Shown: piece by piece, positions 42,860-53,100 of the stretch | How positions within the stretch are numbered: the stretch's first letter is position 1 | Layout of the letters: each line of letters starts with the position of its first letter | NCBI GenBank assembly: GCA_030407315.1 | Contig: JALQPE010002422.1 | Location: 186,001-250,000 of the forward strand | Length of the DNA: 64,000 bases | Source: Asparagopsis taxiformis | Lineage: Eukaryota > Rhodophyta > Florideophyceae > Bonnemaisoniales > Bonnemaisoniaceae | Direction of reading: 5' to 3' | Made by a program: the position numbers and the translations under genes | Notes under the pieces: generated by a model | Told to the model about the DNA's origin: nothing | Databases searched by the model: none | The model's input: the letters and a program-made list of their open reading frames with translations, nothing else

Positions 42860-43575
42860 AAGGCATCCAGACCACTTGCACATCGTTCCGACAAATTTCA
42901 ATTTTGGCCATCACATCTCCAGTAGTGAGAATCTGGTGACCAAAAATTGATACATTCTGGCATCCCTACCACGCAAGCCAGAAGCTTTGTGTACAATTAG
43001 ACCATGTCTCAGTGCTCCCTAGAGCCACTCCATCCCTTCTAGACCACTTCCACATCGTTTCGAAAAAGTTCAATTTTTGCCATCACATCTCCAGTTGTGG
43101 GAATCTGGTTGCCAAAAATCGATGCATTCTGTCAGCCCTAACGCGCAAGCCGGAAGCATTGCGAACGCATAGAACACTTTTCCGCACTCCTCAGAGCCGC
43201 TCCATCCCTTCCAGACCAATTCCACATCGTTCCCACAAAGTTCAATTTTGGCCATCATATCTCCAGTTGTGAGAGTCTGATGGTCAGAAATCGATGCATT
43301 CTGTCAGCCCTAACGCATAATCCAGCAGCTTTACGAACGCATAGAACACTTTTCCGTACTCCCTAGAGCCACTCCAACCCTTACAGACCACTTGCACATC
43401 ATTCGGACAAAGTTCAATTTTGGCCATCACATCTCCAGTTGTGAGAATCTGGTGACCGAAAATCGATGAATTCTACCAGCCCTACCACGCAAGCCAGAAG
43501 CTTTGAGTGCAATTAAAACACGTTTTAGTGCTTCCTAGAACCACCCCAACCCTTCCAGACCACTTTGCAGCCTTT
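42860..43575 (+). repeat. ~175-bp tandem repeat array, four copies
   Basis: Unit contains CACATCGTTCCGACAAAGTT, CCATCACATCTCCAGTTGTG, ATCGATGCATTCTGTCAGCC and AGAGCCACTCCAACCCTTCC. CACATCGTT/CACATCATT anchors lie about 174-176 bp apart near 43050, 43226 and 43400. Satellite-like, non-coding. Confidence 0.8.
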
Positions 43576-43639
43576 TTCGCGGGGTCCGAAATCGTCTCCT
43601 TCTTCTTCCCGAGTGAGAAACATCAGTCCCTCTCGAATG

Positions 43640-44070
43640 CTTACAGAGAGGTTGGTTTACTATGGTTTCTTACAGCAAAGTCATCGTTAAGATGACTTTG
43701 CTGTAATGTTTTGTTTTCTTACAGCAAAGTCATCGTAACGATGACTTTGCTGTAATGTTTTGTTTTCTTACAGCAAAGTCATCGTAACGATGACTTTGCT
43801 GTAATGTTTTGTTTTCTTACAGCAAAGTCATCGTAACGATGACTTTGCTGTAAGCAACCTGGGTAAACTGCCTTTGCTGTAAGAAAACTGAATAGCAGTT
43901 CCGACAGCTTGTCCTGAAGAGGCAAATCCGCCTTAACGATGACTTTGCTGTAAGAAAACAGAGAACTCTGTACAGTTTTGACAGCTTGTCCTGAAGAAAA
44001 AAATCCGCCTTAACGATGACTTTGCTGTAAGAAAACAGAGTAATTACAGTTCTGACAGCTTGTCCTGAAA
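43640..44070 (+). repeat. Palindrome array with 49-bp period and decayed half-sites
   Basis: Four palindromes at 43669, 43718, 43767 and 43816 (spacing 49 bp), joined by TGTTTTGTTTTC. Two to three copies of a unit with only the right arm (AACGATGACTTTGCTGTAAG) plus CAGTT..GACAGCTTGTCCTGAA follow to about 44070. Confidence 0.85.
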
Positions 44071-44340
44071 ACCCGTCCTCCCGCCCAAGTTTATTCTTCC
44101 TACCCTAGAGCTCTACTGACGTTCCCAGTCGCAAGTATCGTACCACTTGAACACTATCACACAGCTAGAATTGTCACCTGTCCCTCATGGCGACCAGCGC
44201 CGAGCGAAGAGCGAAACAAGGGCCACAAGCACAGTCGCAAAAGTTCCATTCTCTCCACTGATCTCCCATATGACGATTCTACATAGGCGACAGTTTCACT
44301 CGATGCAGTCTTCGCAAGCTGCGTCTCTATCGTCTGAGAA

Positions 44341-45223
44341 ATGTCGCATCTACGCATCGCATCTGTAGCCATCCTACTTGCGACAGCATTCTCACACGGT
44401 CTGCTGTCCGATCCGCCACAACGCGGGCTCCTCTCCGGCAGCGAACTATCGCCCTCAATATACTTTCATTCGGCGCCGCGTGATCGCTATGCGCATTTTC
44501 CTACTGGACTGAAAAGCACCGTTCGAGGTGCCGGATCGCGCTCTCAGGAAGTTGCGGGCGCACATAATTGGACGCTATTCGATCCCATGGCGCAGAGCGA
44601 TACATGGCGCTCCGGTGTGTGTGGTGACGAGAAGGGGGGCCCGCAGCAGCATCTTCGTGGTGGTAGGTTTTATTATCGTGGCAGGATTTCGCGCAAGTAC
44701 ACCAAGGGCCGAGTTATTGAAGTCTCGACTGTTGTCATCGCCAATCATGGTGGATTCATGCAGTTACACTTATGTGATGTGTCCAAGTGCAACGGCGAGA
44801 TCTCAAAACAGTGTTTCAAACGTGGTACATGTCATGAACTGAAGCGTGCTAAATCTGTCTGCGATTATGGTGCGGAGCGGTGTGGTCCGATTGATGAAAA
44901 GCATCCTGGGAGATGGTATTTACCGTGTAAGATTGGGAACGGGCTGGAGAGATTTGGGGGAGCCACGATGAGATATCGTCTACAGAAAGGTGTTAAAAGC
45001 CGACATTGCGTGTTACACTGGTACTGGGCTAGTGCTCATCAGTGTAGTGCACCGGGGCTGTCGGAGTATTTTGAGAGGATGGAAGGTGCTTGGGGCAAAT
45101 GTAGGGGCCCCTACAGATACTGGTATCTCAAGAAAACCATGTGGTGGGGAGGTGTTTCCGCAGGAGTTTCATCAGTGCTCTGATGTGAGAATTGTTGAAA
45201 AGAAGCGTCTGAAGAGAGATTGA
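44341..45223 (+). pseudogene. AA15-type lytic polysaccharide monooxygenase, one-base frameshift near the 3' end
   Basis: ATG 44341. The signal peptide MSHLRIASVAILLATAFS ends directly before His19 (HGLLSDPPQRG), the N-terminal copper histidine. GVCGD and GGP follow, then VIANHGGFMQLHLCD with the second histidine at residue 136, all typical of AA15 LPMOs (copper enzymes that cleave chitin or cellulose oxidatively). Many cysteines fit secretion. In the first frame the protein ends oddly at 45183 (GGVSAGVSSVL). The next frame carries the expected family ending, CGGEVFPQEFHQCSDVRIV, to a stop at 45221-45223. The two join if the GGGG run at about 45104-45108 is one base too long. This may be a real recent lesion or a sequence error. 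Confidence 0.8.
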
Positions 45224-45913
45224 TTACGAATTAGAATTGGGACAAGTTGATTCAAACACTGCCTTGAGGCAGTTTGAGAAATTCGATAGTGCACTTCTCT
45301 AGCGATAGATACAGTGGCTGAAACTGTAATAGTTTGTCGATCAGGGATGCGATGGCAGCACGCTGAACGGCGACAGTGCCAGAGACCCAGATCAACATCC
45401 TTGTAAAAGTTTTCTGACTGCTTCCACCAGCCAAGTTTGGTAGTTGGCCTAAACAGCAAGCACCAATTCAGCGCATTTCTGTTGCTCGGCATCTAATGAA
45501 AAGGTTGAAAACGCTCTATATCTCAAACGGCATCACATCGTGCACTGCCCAACGGCCAGAATCTCCTGACTTATCCTTCCACCGCATAAACTAAACAACA
45601 ACGCAATGGTCGGCATCAACCCCGCTTGTCGCAAATCAACACGATCGGCATTCCAGCACATTGGGTCGAACCATAACACAACAGTGTTAGCCGAGACACT
45701 GCGCATGGCCGTGATCGATAAACCACCGATACCAAGCTCATAATGCCCGAATCCTCCACTCGGCAGCATCACTGGTGATTTCCCGTTGTTTCCGCCATGC
45801 CTGTCGACCTTCACCCTCCATGCCACGCATTCGACCGGTGAAATAACCGCACCAGCCGGCCATCACGTGCACCATTCCACGACGACCCATCTAGATGGCA
45901 GCTGCGCAGCAGC
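45224..45913. other. Spacer between LPMO and Sel1 gene
   Basis: A minus-strand frame 45533-45826 (97 aa, GGFGHYELGIGGLSITAMRS) looks mildly protein-like but has no family match I can name. Otherwise nothing. Confidence 0.45.
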
Positions 45914-47573
45914 ATGGCAGGGCTAAGTCTGCCGGAGATGGTCGAAGTGGGCATGACCGTGGAGGTACTGTGGCCGGTCGTGATCTGGGGCACGCGCAAG
46001 AAGGAAACCCCAACAAATTCTTGGTGGAAAGCGTGCGTGCTCGAGATTTGGTGCAATGGCATTGAAAATTGCGGGCGCATCGAGTACCATGAGAGCTTTG
46101 GTCATCCACGCACGATTTGCGTAGTTCGCTTTCTGGAAGGAAAACTCGTGGATTATGGCTCTCCGTCACGCGACGACTCGGTACAAATGCCGTCTATGAA
46201 CCTGAAATGGCGCATTGCAAACGCATCAAATCCGACGGAAGATGTTCAAATAGCTTCTGCGTCACGCAAAACGACACGCGGTGCACGTCACACTGCAGCC
46301 GCTGAAAGCTCGCTGCTCGCACAAAAAATTGCAGCTATGAGTCGCCAGCTCGACGACGTCCAGAGCTTGCTGCGCGAACACACGGATCAATGGGCGGTGA
46401 TTGCCGATTGTGAATCATCTCGCGTTTCGACAGACGTCGCGCAGGTACCGCTCATGCGGAATTTGGCACAACTTTATGAAAAAGGCTGCCAGCCGAACAG
46501 CGAAGAGGCAAGCGTAAGGTACAAACGCTGCGCATTGGCGGAAGATATCACGTCCGGACTTCAGCTGGGAAAAAAGTATCGCGATGCGGATGGCAGCGAA
46601 AGAGACTATGAACAAGCAGTGGCGCTGTTTCGTCGCGCAGCAGCCTCGGGATCGCTGGAGGCCAAGGTTCATCTTGGAAACATGTATGAGAATGGACATG
46701 AAGTGCAACAGGACTTGAAAAGGGCGTACGCCCTTTTCAAGTCCTGCTGCAACGTTGCAATTGTATCGGGAGGCAGCGGATGGAGGACTAGCAGTCGGCA
46801 GAACGAATATTGCAATCATGTACGAGACGGGACACGGCGTGGAGATGGACGGGGCGCGTGCAGCACAGTTGTACGAAGAGGGAATTATGGGCGGCGATAT
46901 CTCGGCAAAGAATGATCTTGGCGTCATGTTTGAGGAGGGATGCGGCGTGCAGAAGGACATTGCAGAAGATTTTCGACTGTACAAGTCGGGATCTGATTAC
47001 GGAGACGCAGATTGTATGAACAATCTCGCGACGCTGTACGACAATGGAAATGGTGAAGGGACTGATAAGAAGCGCGCTTTTGAGCTGTATGAGCGGTCAG
47101 CGCAGAGTGGGAATGCGTTTGCAATGTACAATTTAGCATGCATGCTGGAGAACGGCGAGGGCATTCGACGGGATTTGCGACGTGCGGTAACGCTGTATGA
47201 ATCGGCGGCACGCAAGGGGAATGTCGCAAGTAAGACGTGTTTAGCAGAGATGTATACATCGATATATCGAGGCGGAAAGGGTATTGATGTGGATTTCGTA
47301 TAAGCGAGAGTGCTTTATGAGGAGGCGGTCCAGAAGTTTGACGTGGACGCGATGTATAGTCTGGAAAAGATTTACGAAACTGGGCTGGGTGTCGCGGTGG
47401 ACTTGAAGAGGGCTTGGCGATTGTACGTTGATGCGCACTTGCATGGTGCTATTGAGGGAACGTGTGGGATGGAGCGGTTGGATCAGATCAAGGATGGCGT
47501 TGAGGTGAAAGAGGAGCGCAAGATGGACGCCGCTGTAGTAGTAAGTAAGCGGAAACGCAGTGGACGTAGTTAG
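45914..47573 (+). pseudogene. Sel1-repeat (TPR-like) protein, broken by a palindromic insertion and a nonsense codon
   Basis: ATG 45914. Residues 1-110 (GMTVEVLWPVVIW, WWKACVLEIW, VRFLEGKLVDYGSPS) look like a Tudor/PWWP-type barrel. A helix (AQKIAAMSRQLDDVQSLL) and at least eight Sel1 repeats follow, for example MYENGHEVQQDLKRA and MYNLACMLENGEGIRRDLRRA. Sel1 repeats scaffold protein complexes. The frame breaks at 46730: DLKRA should pass directly to QLYREAADGG, but an inverted copy of the preceding 30 or so bases intervenes, shifting the frame by one. A second break is the in-frame TAA at 47301, between DFV and ARVLYEEAV. The C-terminus (VVSKRKRSGRS) is basic. Confidence 0.75.
46709..46746. 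repeat. 38-bp perfect palindrome inside the Sel1 gene
   Basis: CAGGACTTGAAAAGGGCGT and its exact reverse complement, with no spacer. The left half codes for a Sel1 repeat; the right half is extra sequence. Confidence 0.95.
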
Positions 47574-48207
47574 CAACGTACCATCCATGATCAACACTGA
47601 AAATTGAGTTCAATTCTCCGAATTATTTCGTGTAGTCGCCAAAGTTTTGCTTTCATCCAAAATGTGGAAATACACGAATTCATGTGTGCCTTTGACGAGT
47701 ATTCCACGTCGCAGTACGACATCGGTTGGGCATGGCGCTGAAGAGCACAAATGTCCCGATGAACGCCATAGATTTCAGCTCTTTACGACGCGCTGCTTGT
47801 GTCATGGGTTACTCACTGCTGTTAACAGTACCACGTTCTGTTAACAGCACCTACGCCCAATTGGGCGTAGGTACTGCTATTGACCATCTGTGCTTGGAAT
47901 GTATGGTAGGAAACACCAATTCAACGATGGGAACTGAGTTTGGACCTTTACCAAGACGGCATCCAAGCGGAGACATGTCCCGTCCGATTCCGGCATTTTT
48001 TTGAACAAAATAACATTGAGATCTAAGAAAACTAGAAACCAACCTCGCCCACCACATCATCCTGATCAACCCGTCGGAAGTCTATCTCGCCCTCATCACA
48101 ATGCCGCTCAATACAGCATTTCTGCCAGCTACAGCTTGCATCTTTTGATCGAATAGAAACAGCACATTTGTGAAGAGGTTCAAACCAGCCCAGTCAACGC
48201 AGATCGT
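47574..48207. other. Spacer with a 24-bp palindrome
   Basis: No supported gene. ACCTACGCCCAA/TTGGGCGTAGGT at 47849-47872 is perfectly palindromic; two GTTAACAG copies lie just upstream. Confidence 0.55.
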
Positions 48208-48757
48208 GTGCAATTTAGAAGTCGCGTCGGCACGCGACTATGCGCTCAGCCGACAGCATGCGCAACATCAGACGCTGGTGACAACAAGCAGGAAGAACGT
48301 GATCCGTACGTTCTGAACGAGAAGGAGCTTGCAATTGCTGGTGAATTTCCCCCTGAGATCCCCTGGCTGAACAAAGTGGTTTTGACGGGTCGGCTGGAAC
48401 GCGACCCGGAATTGAAGCAAATGAGGCCAGATTTCAATGTATGCAAGTTCTCGATGGCGGTGGAGAATACGTGGGATCCTGATTGGGGGCCTGATCAGGA
48501 GAGTAATAGTTGGTATGATGTGAAGCTCTGGGCCCAGAGCTCCACGTCATACCAACTATTCCTCTGGGTCTCCGGGTGACAGAGCTGCGTCGACAGCGAA
48601 GAAGGGGCTCCGAGTTGGTATTTCAGGCGGAATTGGTATCAATTCATGGACTAGTGCCGATGGTGAAACAAGGACCAATATTGTAGTTACAGCTGAGTCG
48701 TTTGAAATTCTGCAGTCGCGGTCGGAGCCGTCCCCTGGCCTCTCCAATGGTTCTTAG
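48208..48757 (+). pseudogene. Single-stranded DNA-binding protein (SSB, organellar type), broken by an inverted insertion
   Basis: ATG 48208. About 50 N-terminal residues could be an organelle transit sequence. The OB-fold start follows: LNKVVLTGRLERDPELKQ, FNVCKFSMAVENTW, SWYDVKLWA. The frame then runs into an inverted copy of itself and stops at 48579. The second half of the OB fold is intact in the next frame from about 48566 (AKKGLRVGISGGIGINSW, RTNIVVTAESFEIL) to the TAG at 48755. Removing about 34 bases of inverted copy would restore continuity. SSBs bind single-stranded DNA in replication and repair, here probably in mitochondria or plastids. Confidence 0.75.
48501..48564. repeat. Inverted repeat inside the SSB gene
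   Basis: Two 32-bp arms around GGGCCC with three mismatches (GATGTGAAGC versus GACGTGGAGC, plus one near the ends). It is flanked by direct CTCTGGG copies at 48526-48532 and 48562-48568. Confidence 0.9.
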
Positions 48758-49635
48758 CGCAGTAGAAGGGACGCGTACCAACGCAATTACAACGAAAGCC
48801 GGGTAGAGCCTGATAACAAGCTAAATGACCTGCAATTCTAACTATTTTGTTCCAAGCCAAACCAAAATATAATAAAGCCTATGGAAACTGTCAACCAAGT
48901 TAGCTATAGCTAACTTGTTATAACAAAAGTGAATTGATAGAGACTGTTTAAACTTTAGTGTTGGACTCGCTCGTAATACAGCAGGTAAGCCTCGCTGTTC
49001 AGAACACCATTCCATAGTCTGTTACGCATTGTGATATTGAGTACAATTCCTTCACATTCTTTGGCAGCCGTGGATATGTATAACACGCAGCGCGGGGAGA
49101 GAAGTGTCCTCAAGACGAGCTGCTGACATTCGAAAGTGGAATTGTGTCATTTGTAAACATATCAACGGTCAATGAACCGTTTCTCTGGGCATCTACGAAA
49201 GCAGCACAGTGTAGTACTTATGCAAGGTATTTATTGTCTTTATTCTCATTGAAATCTTTACAATCGACAGAACTAATACATAAACTCCCCTAAATTAATC
49301 TAAGCCTCAAACTGTGGCTGGAACTGACAACGTGCAGCGGCTGTGATTCATTCAAAATGTTGGAAAGTTGATCCTATCGTGTGAATGTGTGACACAAATC
49401 ATCGTTCCCATCTGAGTGCGGTCTATCTGCTCTCCTCTAGAACTTATACTCCCTGGTACTAACTTCCCTGCATCCAACTATCAGTAAAGCTCCCGCACAA
49501 TTACTATAGTCGTATACTACACACCATTCCAATATTTTCTTCACACTAACACTATGCTCCTTATTTCCTCTCAAGTCCACTCCACCAGACAGTGTTGCGA
49601 ACCAATGCACGGTACTACCCGCAGACAATACAATT
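48758..49635. other. Non-coding spacer
   Basis: AT-rich, short frames only; an AATAAA lies near 48871. Nothing else recognised. Confidence 0.5.
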
Positions 49636-49982
49636 TGCTATCTACACTACTGTCTACAGATTTCCCCAGACAGCGCAGTAATACAATACAATGCACTGCA
49701 GTGCAGTTTACTGTCTGAGGCATGCCTCAGACAGTAAAATGTACTGTCTGCACATACTGTCTGGCGGCAACACTTCCGGACAGTAAAATTTACTGTTCTG
49801 GACAGTAAATTTTACTGTTTCTGGTACTGTCCAGATTTCGTGCCAGTTTATTGCTGCAGCAGTATTCTGAAATTTCCAGACAGTAAATTTTACTGTCTCC
49901 GCGCACTGTCTTGGCCAGACAGTAATTTTTACTGTCTCAGACAGTAAATTTACTGTCTTTTTTCATTCCCAACACCGTAGTG
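49636..49982 (-). mobile_element. CACTA-like right terminus with subterminal repeats
   Basis: Ends CCCAACACCGTAGTG (reverse complement CACTACGGTGTTGGG). Inside are at least eight copies of GACAGTAAA..TTTACTGTC in both orientations. Matches the left terminus at 34249 in TIR and repeat style. Confidence 0.65.
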
Positions 49983-50140
49983 AATGCCCCACAGTATGGG
50001 GGCATGGAGCGGCGCCATGCAGCAACTGCTGATAACAGTTTTGGCGTAATGGAGGATGGTTGAAATTAGTGCAGTAAATGTGACGTTGACTAGAAGGCTT
50101 ATCATGTAGTACATTATCAATAGAGTGCTGCGATTTAGAT

Positions 50141-53100
50141 TTATTCTTCTTCATTATCATCTGTGAACTGGTAATCAGTGTTGGTGTAGAAGCGGTTGAG
50201 ATAGAAACGGTGGTCCGACCAGTGCATTTGTTTCGTAAATGGCTTGACTGGAAAGTTACTTCGTATGATGTGCACGGTGCCAGATATAGTAGATGCAGGA
50301 ATGAGGTCAAACCAAGGACCACCTGCACTGTGGGATGCAGTGTCATTGCTGTCAACGGATCCGTTGTCCGGGTCCCATGTGGACCACTTTAAACAAATGC
50401 ACCCAAGTGATTTTTCCACAGCGGTTTTTGGGGCAAAGCAGGTCATATACTGAACGAAAGCGAGTTCTACAGGTTGAAACAGGTTTGGAGACTGCAGGCG
50501 TACCAGTGCCAGGACGCGCCCTACCCATATGGTTCTGTAGTCATCGGCAGTTCCGGAGATGACGACAAAGGAGTACTGCGATCTCTTTGCGGGGCCGAAT
50601 GATGAAGTTGCAAAGACGCGCTGCTGCTTGTGCCTCAACACGTTTGTGGGGCGAAGCATGCCACTGTGCGGGTCAAAGTCGTCGGCATCTGGGACGTACC
50701 CTCCCATGACGTAGGCGGACTTTACCGCGGTGACGGAAATGTCCATGTCATGTATTGGAGGGCCTTCTGCCGTGGCGCGCAGTCTAGCGAGGGTGAGGAA
50801 CGCTTGTGCAGCTGTGTCACCGAGTTGCTGGAATAGCGTTATGGTGCCAGACGGGAACGAGGAGTTGTGCAGAGGCAAAAGAGTGGCAGGATCGGGCTGT
50901 CCGTCGATATCTGCAACGAGGAGGGTTGCATCGGGCAGCAGGGAGGCAAAGTCGTGCAGTGCAACGGTGAATCCGTCGCGAACGAGTACTGCACCGTCTG
51001 TGGGCGATATCATGCGTGCGTTTCCCAATGTGTTCGATGGGGTATGACCAGTTGGAGTGGCCAAGGAGAATTCCATGTGGCGAATAGTCTCTTCCATGGC
51101 TGTGGAGCGCCTTCGAGAGGTTTTCCTATAACTCTGTTTGAACAGAAGATGCGAGTGTTCGTAGGGGCCTGCATCAATGTGTTCCAGGGCGCCATATCTC
51201 TGCAAGTCACCGGGAAGATGGTCTAGAAGATGGAACTTGAAAGTTTTGAGACCTGTGGTGTGGAATGGGCCGAGGGTGGAGAGCATTGATTGTTTGAAAT
51301 AGGAAATGGAGTTTTGGAGGCTTTCTAGTTCGGCGGCAGTCCAGTGCTTGATGCGACCGCGTTTCATGACCCATGCGACGAGGTCAGAGTATTGCGTGCA
51401 GATGGAAGTGAGGGGGGCTGTATCTACTTCGTCACAGCATGTGTCAATGAATGCTGCGATGAAAGGGAACACCATGTCGACATGGTGATAGTCTTTGGCT
51501 GCGAGCATGCCGCGTATGCCGTCCTCCGTGAAGAGGCTGTTCAAATTGGTGCCCTTCTCACCCTTGGAGAAGTCGACATGAAGACCGGTGATGTAGTAGT
51601 CGCGTTCGATAGCGGACAGAATGCTGTTTGAGCCGGCGAGGATGGATTTTTTCACCTTCTTGAAGGTGCGAGGTGTCCCGGAATGGGAGGCAGTGGTGGT
51701 GGTGAGGTCTGGGGAGCTGAGGCGGTGGACAATGCACTGTTTGATGAGCTTTGAGATGCCGAGGTGGAGATTGTGCAGAGGCTCGAAGGAGAAAATGTTG
51801 TAGGGGTCTAGGGGACTGTTGGTGGGTAAAAGAGCGGTCGATTCGAGGACAGAGTGTTGTTCGAGGAGGGAGAGAGCTTCGAGCGGAGCAGTTGTATGCT
51901 CCTGAGCGCTCTCTTGGCGTGCAGAGCGTGTATCATCGAGGGAGCGGGGCTGGTGTGGCGCGGTGGATTCAAGTTGAGTGGCGGGGATGTAGCAGCGGTG
52001 GCAGGGATGTGTGGTGGTAGTGCTGTTGCGAGTGCATGACAGCTCTTTGGCCTCTGGAAAGTCGCAGCAATAATTGGCTAGGATGGGAAAGCATTGGCGG
52101 GAAGTTGCAGTGGAGTCTGTGCAGGGGAACCCGGAAGAGAACGCGGTGGATAGGGACGAAAACACTTTTTCGAGTGCTTTATGAAGAATATCAATTTTGC
52201 GAGCGCGACTAGCAGAACTAGAGGTTGTCGGCATTTCATCACCGAACAAGGCGTTGGACGAAGGGTTAACAATGTACGGAAGATACCCGACGATGGTGAG
52301 GCCGGTACGGATGCAGTGGCGACGGAGGGGGGCGGAGAAGTTGAGCAGTGTGACGTGTATGGGGTATGCGACGATTGCGGAGCTCTTGAGGCTTGTGCTG
52401 CTCTTGTCGGAGTACACTTGGAGGAGGCCGGCAAAGGAGGAAGGTGTGGGATCAGTTCCCTCTGCCCATACGACCTGTGGATCTTCCGAGAGCTGCACGC
52501 GCTGTCTAGTAACCTGGTGCAGCGTTTTCGCGAATTCTGTGTGTAGGGGATGAGAAAATATTGCGGTGCCGTCTGGGGCGGTCTGTGGGGAGGGGTGGAA
52601 GAGAGTATTTTGGTCGTTAGCCAGTGCTAACTGCCTGCGGAGCATGTCGACTGGGTCGCGGAGGTACAGCTGTGCCGAGTACTTACCAGTTTTGTCTGGA
52701 ATGATGTGGCTCTTGTAACCTTCGGTGCGGAAATGTGTTTCGACCATGGAAGCGGTAACGTGGCGACATTCTTCTACGGTGCGAACGGCGCTGTTGAACT
52801 TTTCTAGGGAGAATGCGGGGTCTTGTAGGATGGTAATGACTTCGCTCACGCGGCCAGCGCCGGCCTTGTACTCGAGGGTTGTGAGACTGGCGGCGAGGGA
52901 TTGCACGAGGAGGTCTGCGCGGGAGGGGGTTGAGGTTGGTGGCAGTGGAGCGTCACAGGGTGAGTCGCTGGAGGAAGCACGACCAGATTCTGGGTCTGGG
53001 GAGCTGGGTTGCGGGGAATCATGGTCGCCGTTTCGAGCAGGCTCATGGGTGACGGCAGGGACACGAGCGTTGTTGAAATGTTGGGGAGAGGGGTTGAAAC

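Noticed and set aside
39380..43860. CRISPR-like array because of regularly spaced identical palindromic repeats
   Set aside because: The 49-bp period leaves only about 10 bp of identical spacer, spacers are not unique, repeats elsewhere sit in larger inverted structures, and the host is eukaryotic.
48208..48579. Complete 123-aa SSB-like gene as it stands
   Set aside because: The last 15 or so residues are read from the inverted copy and the second half of the OB fold lies in the next frame.
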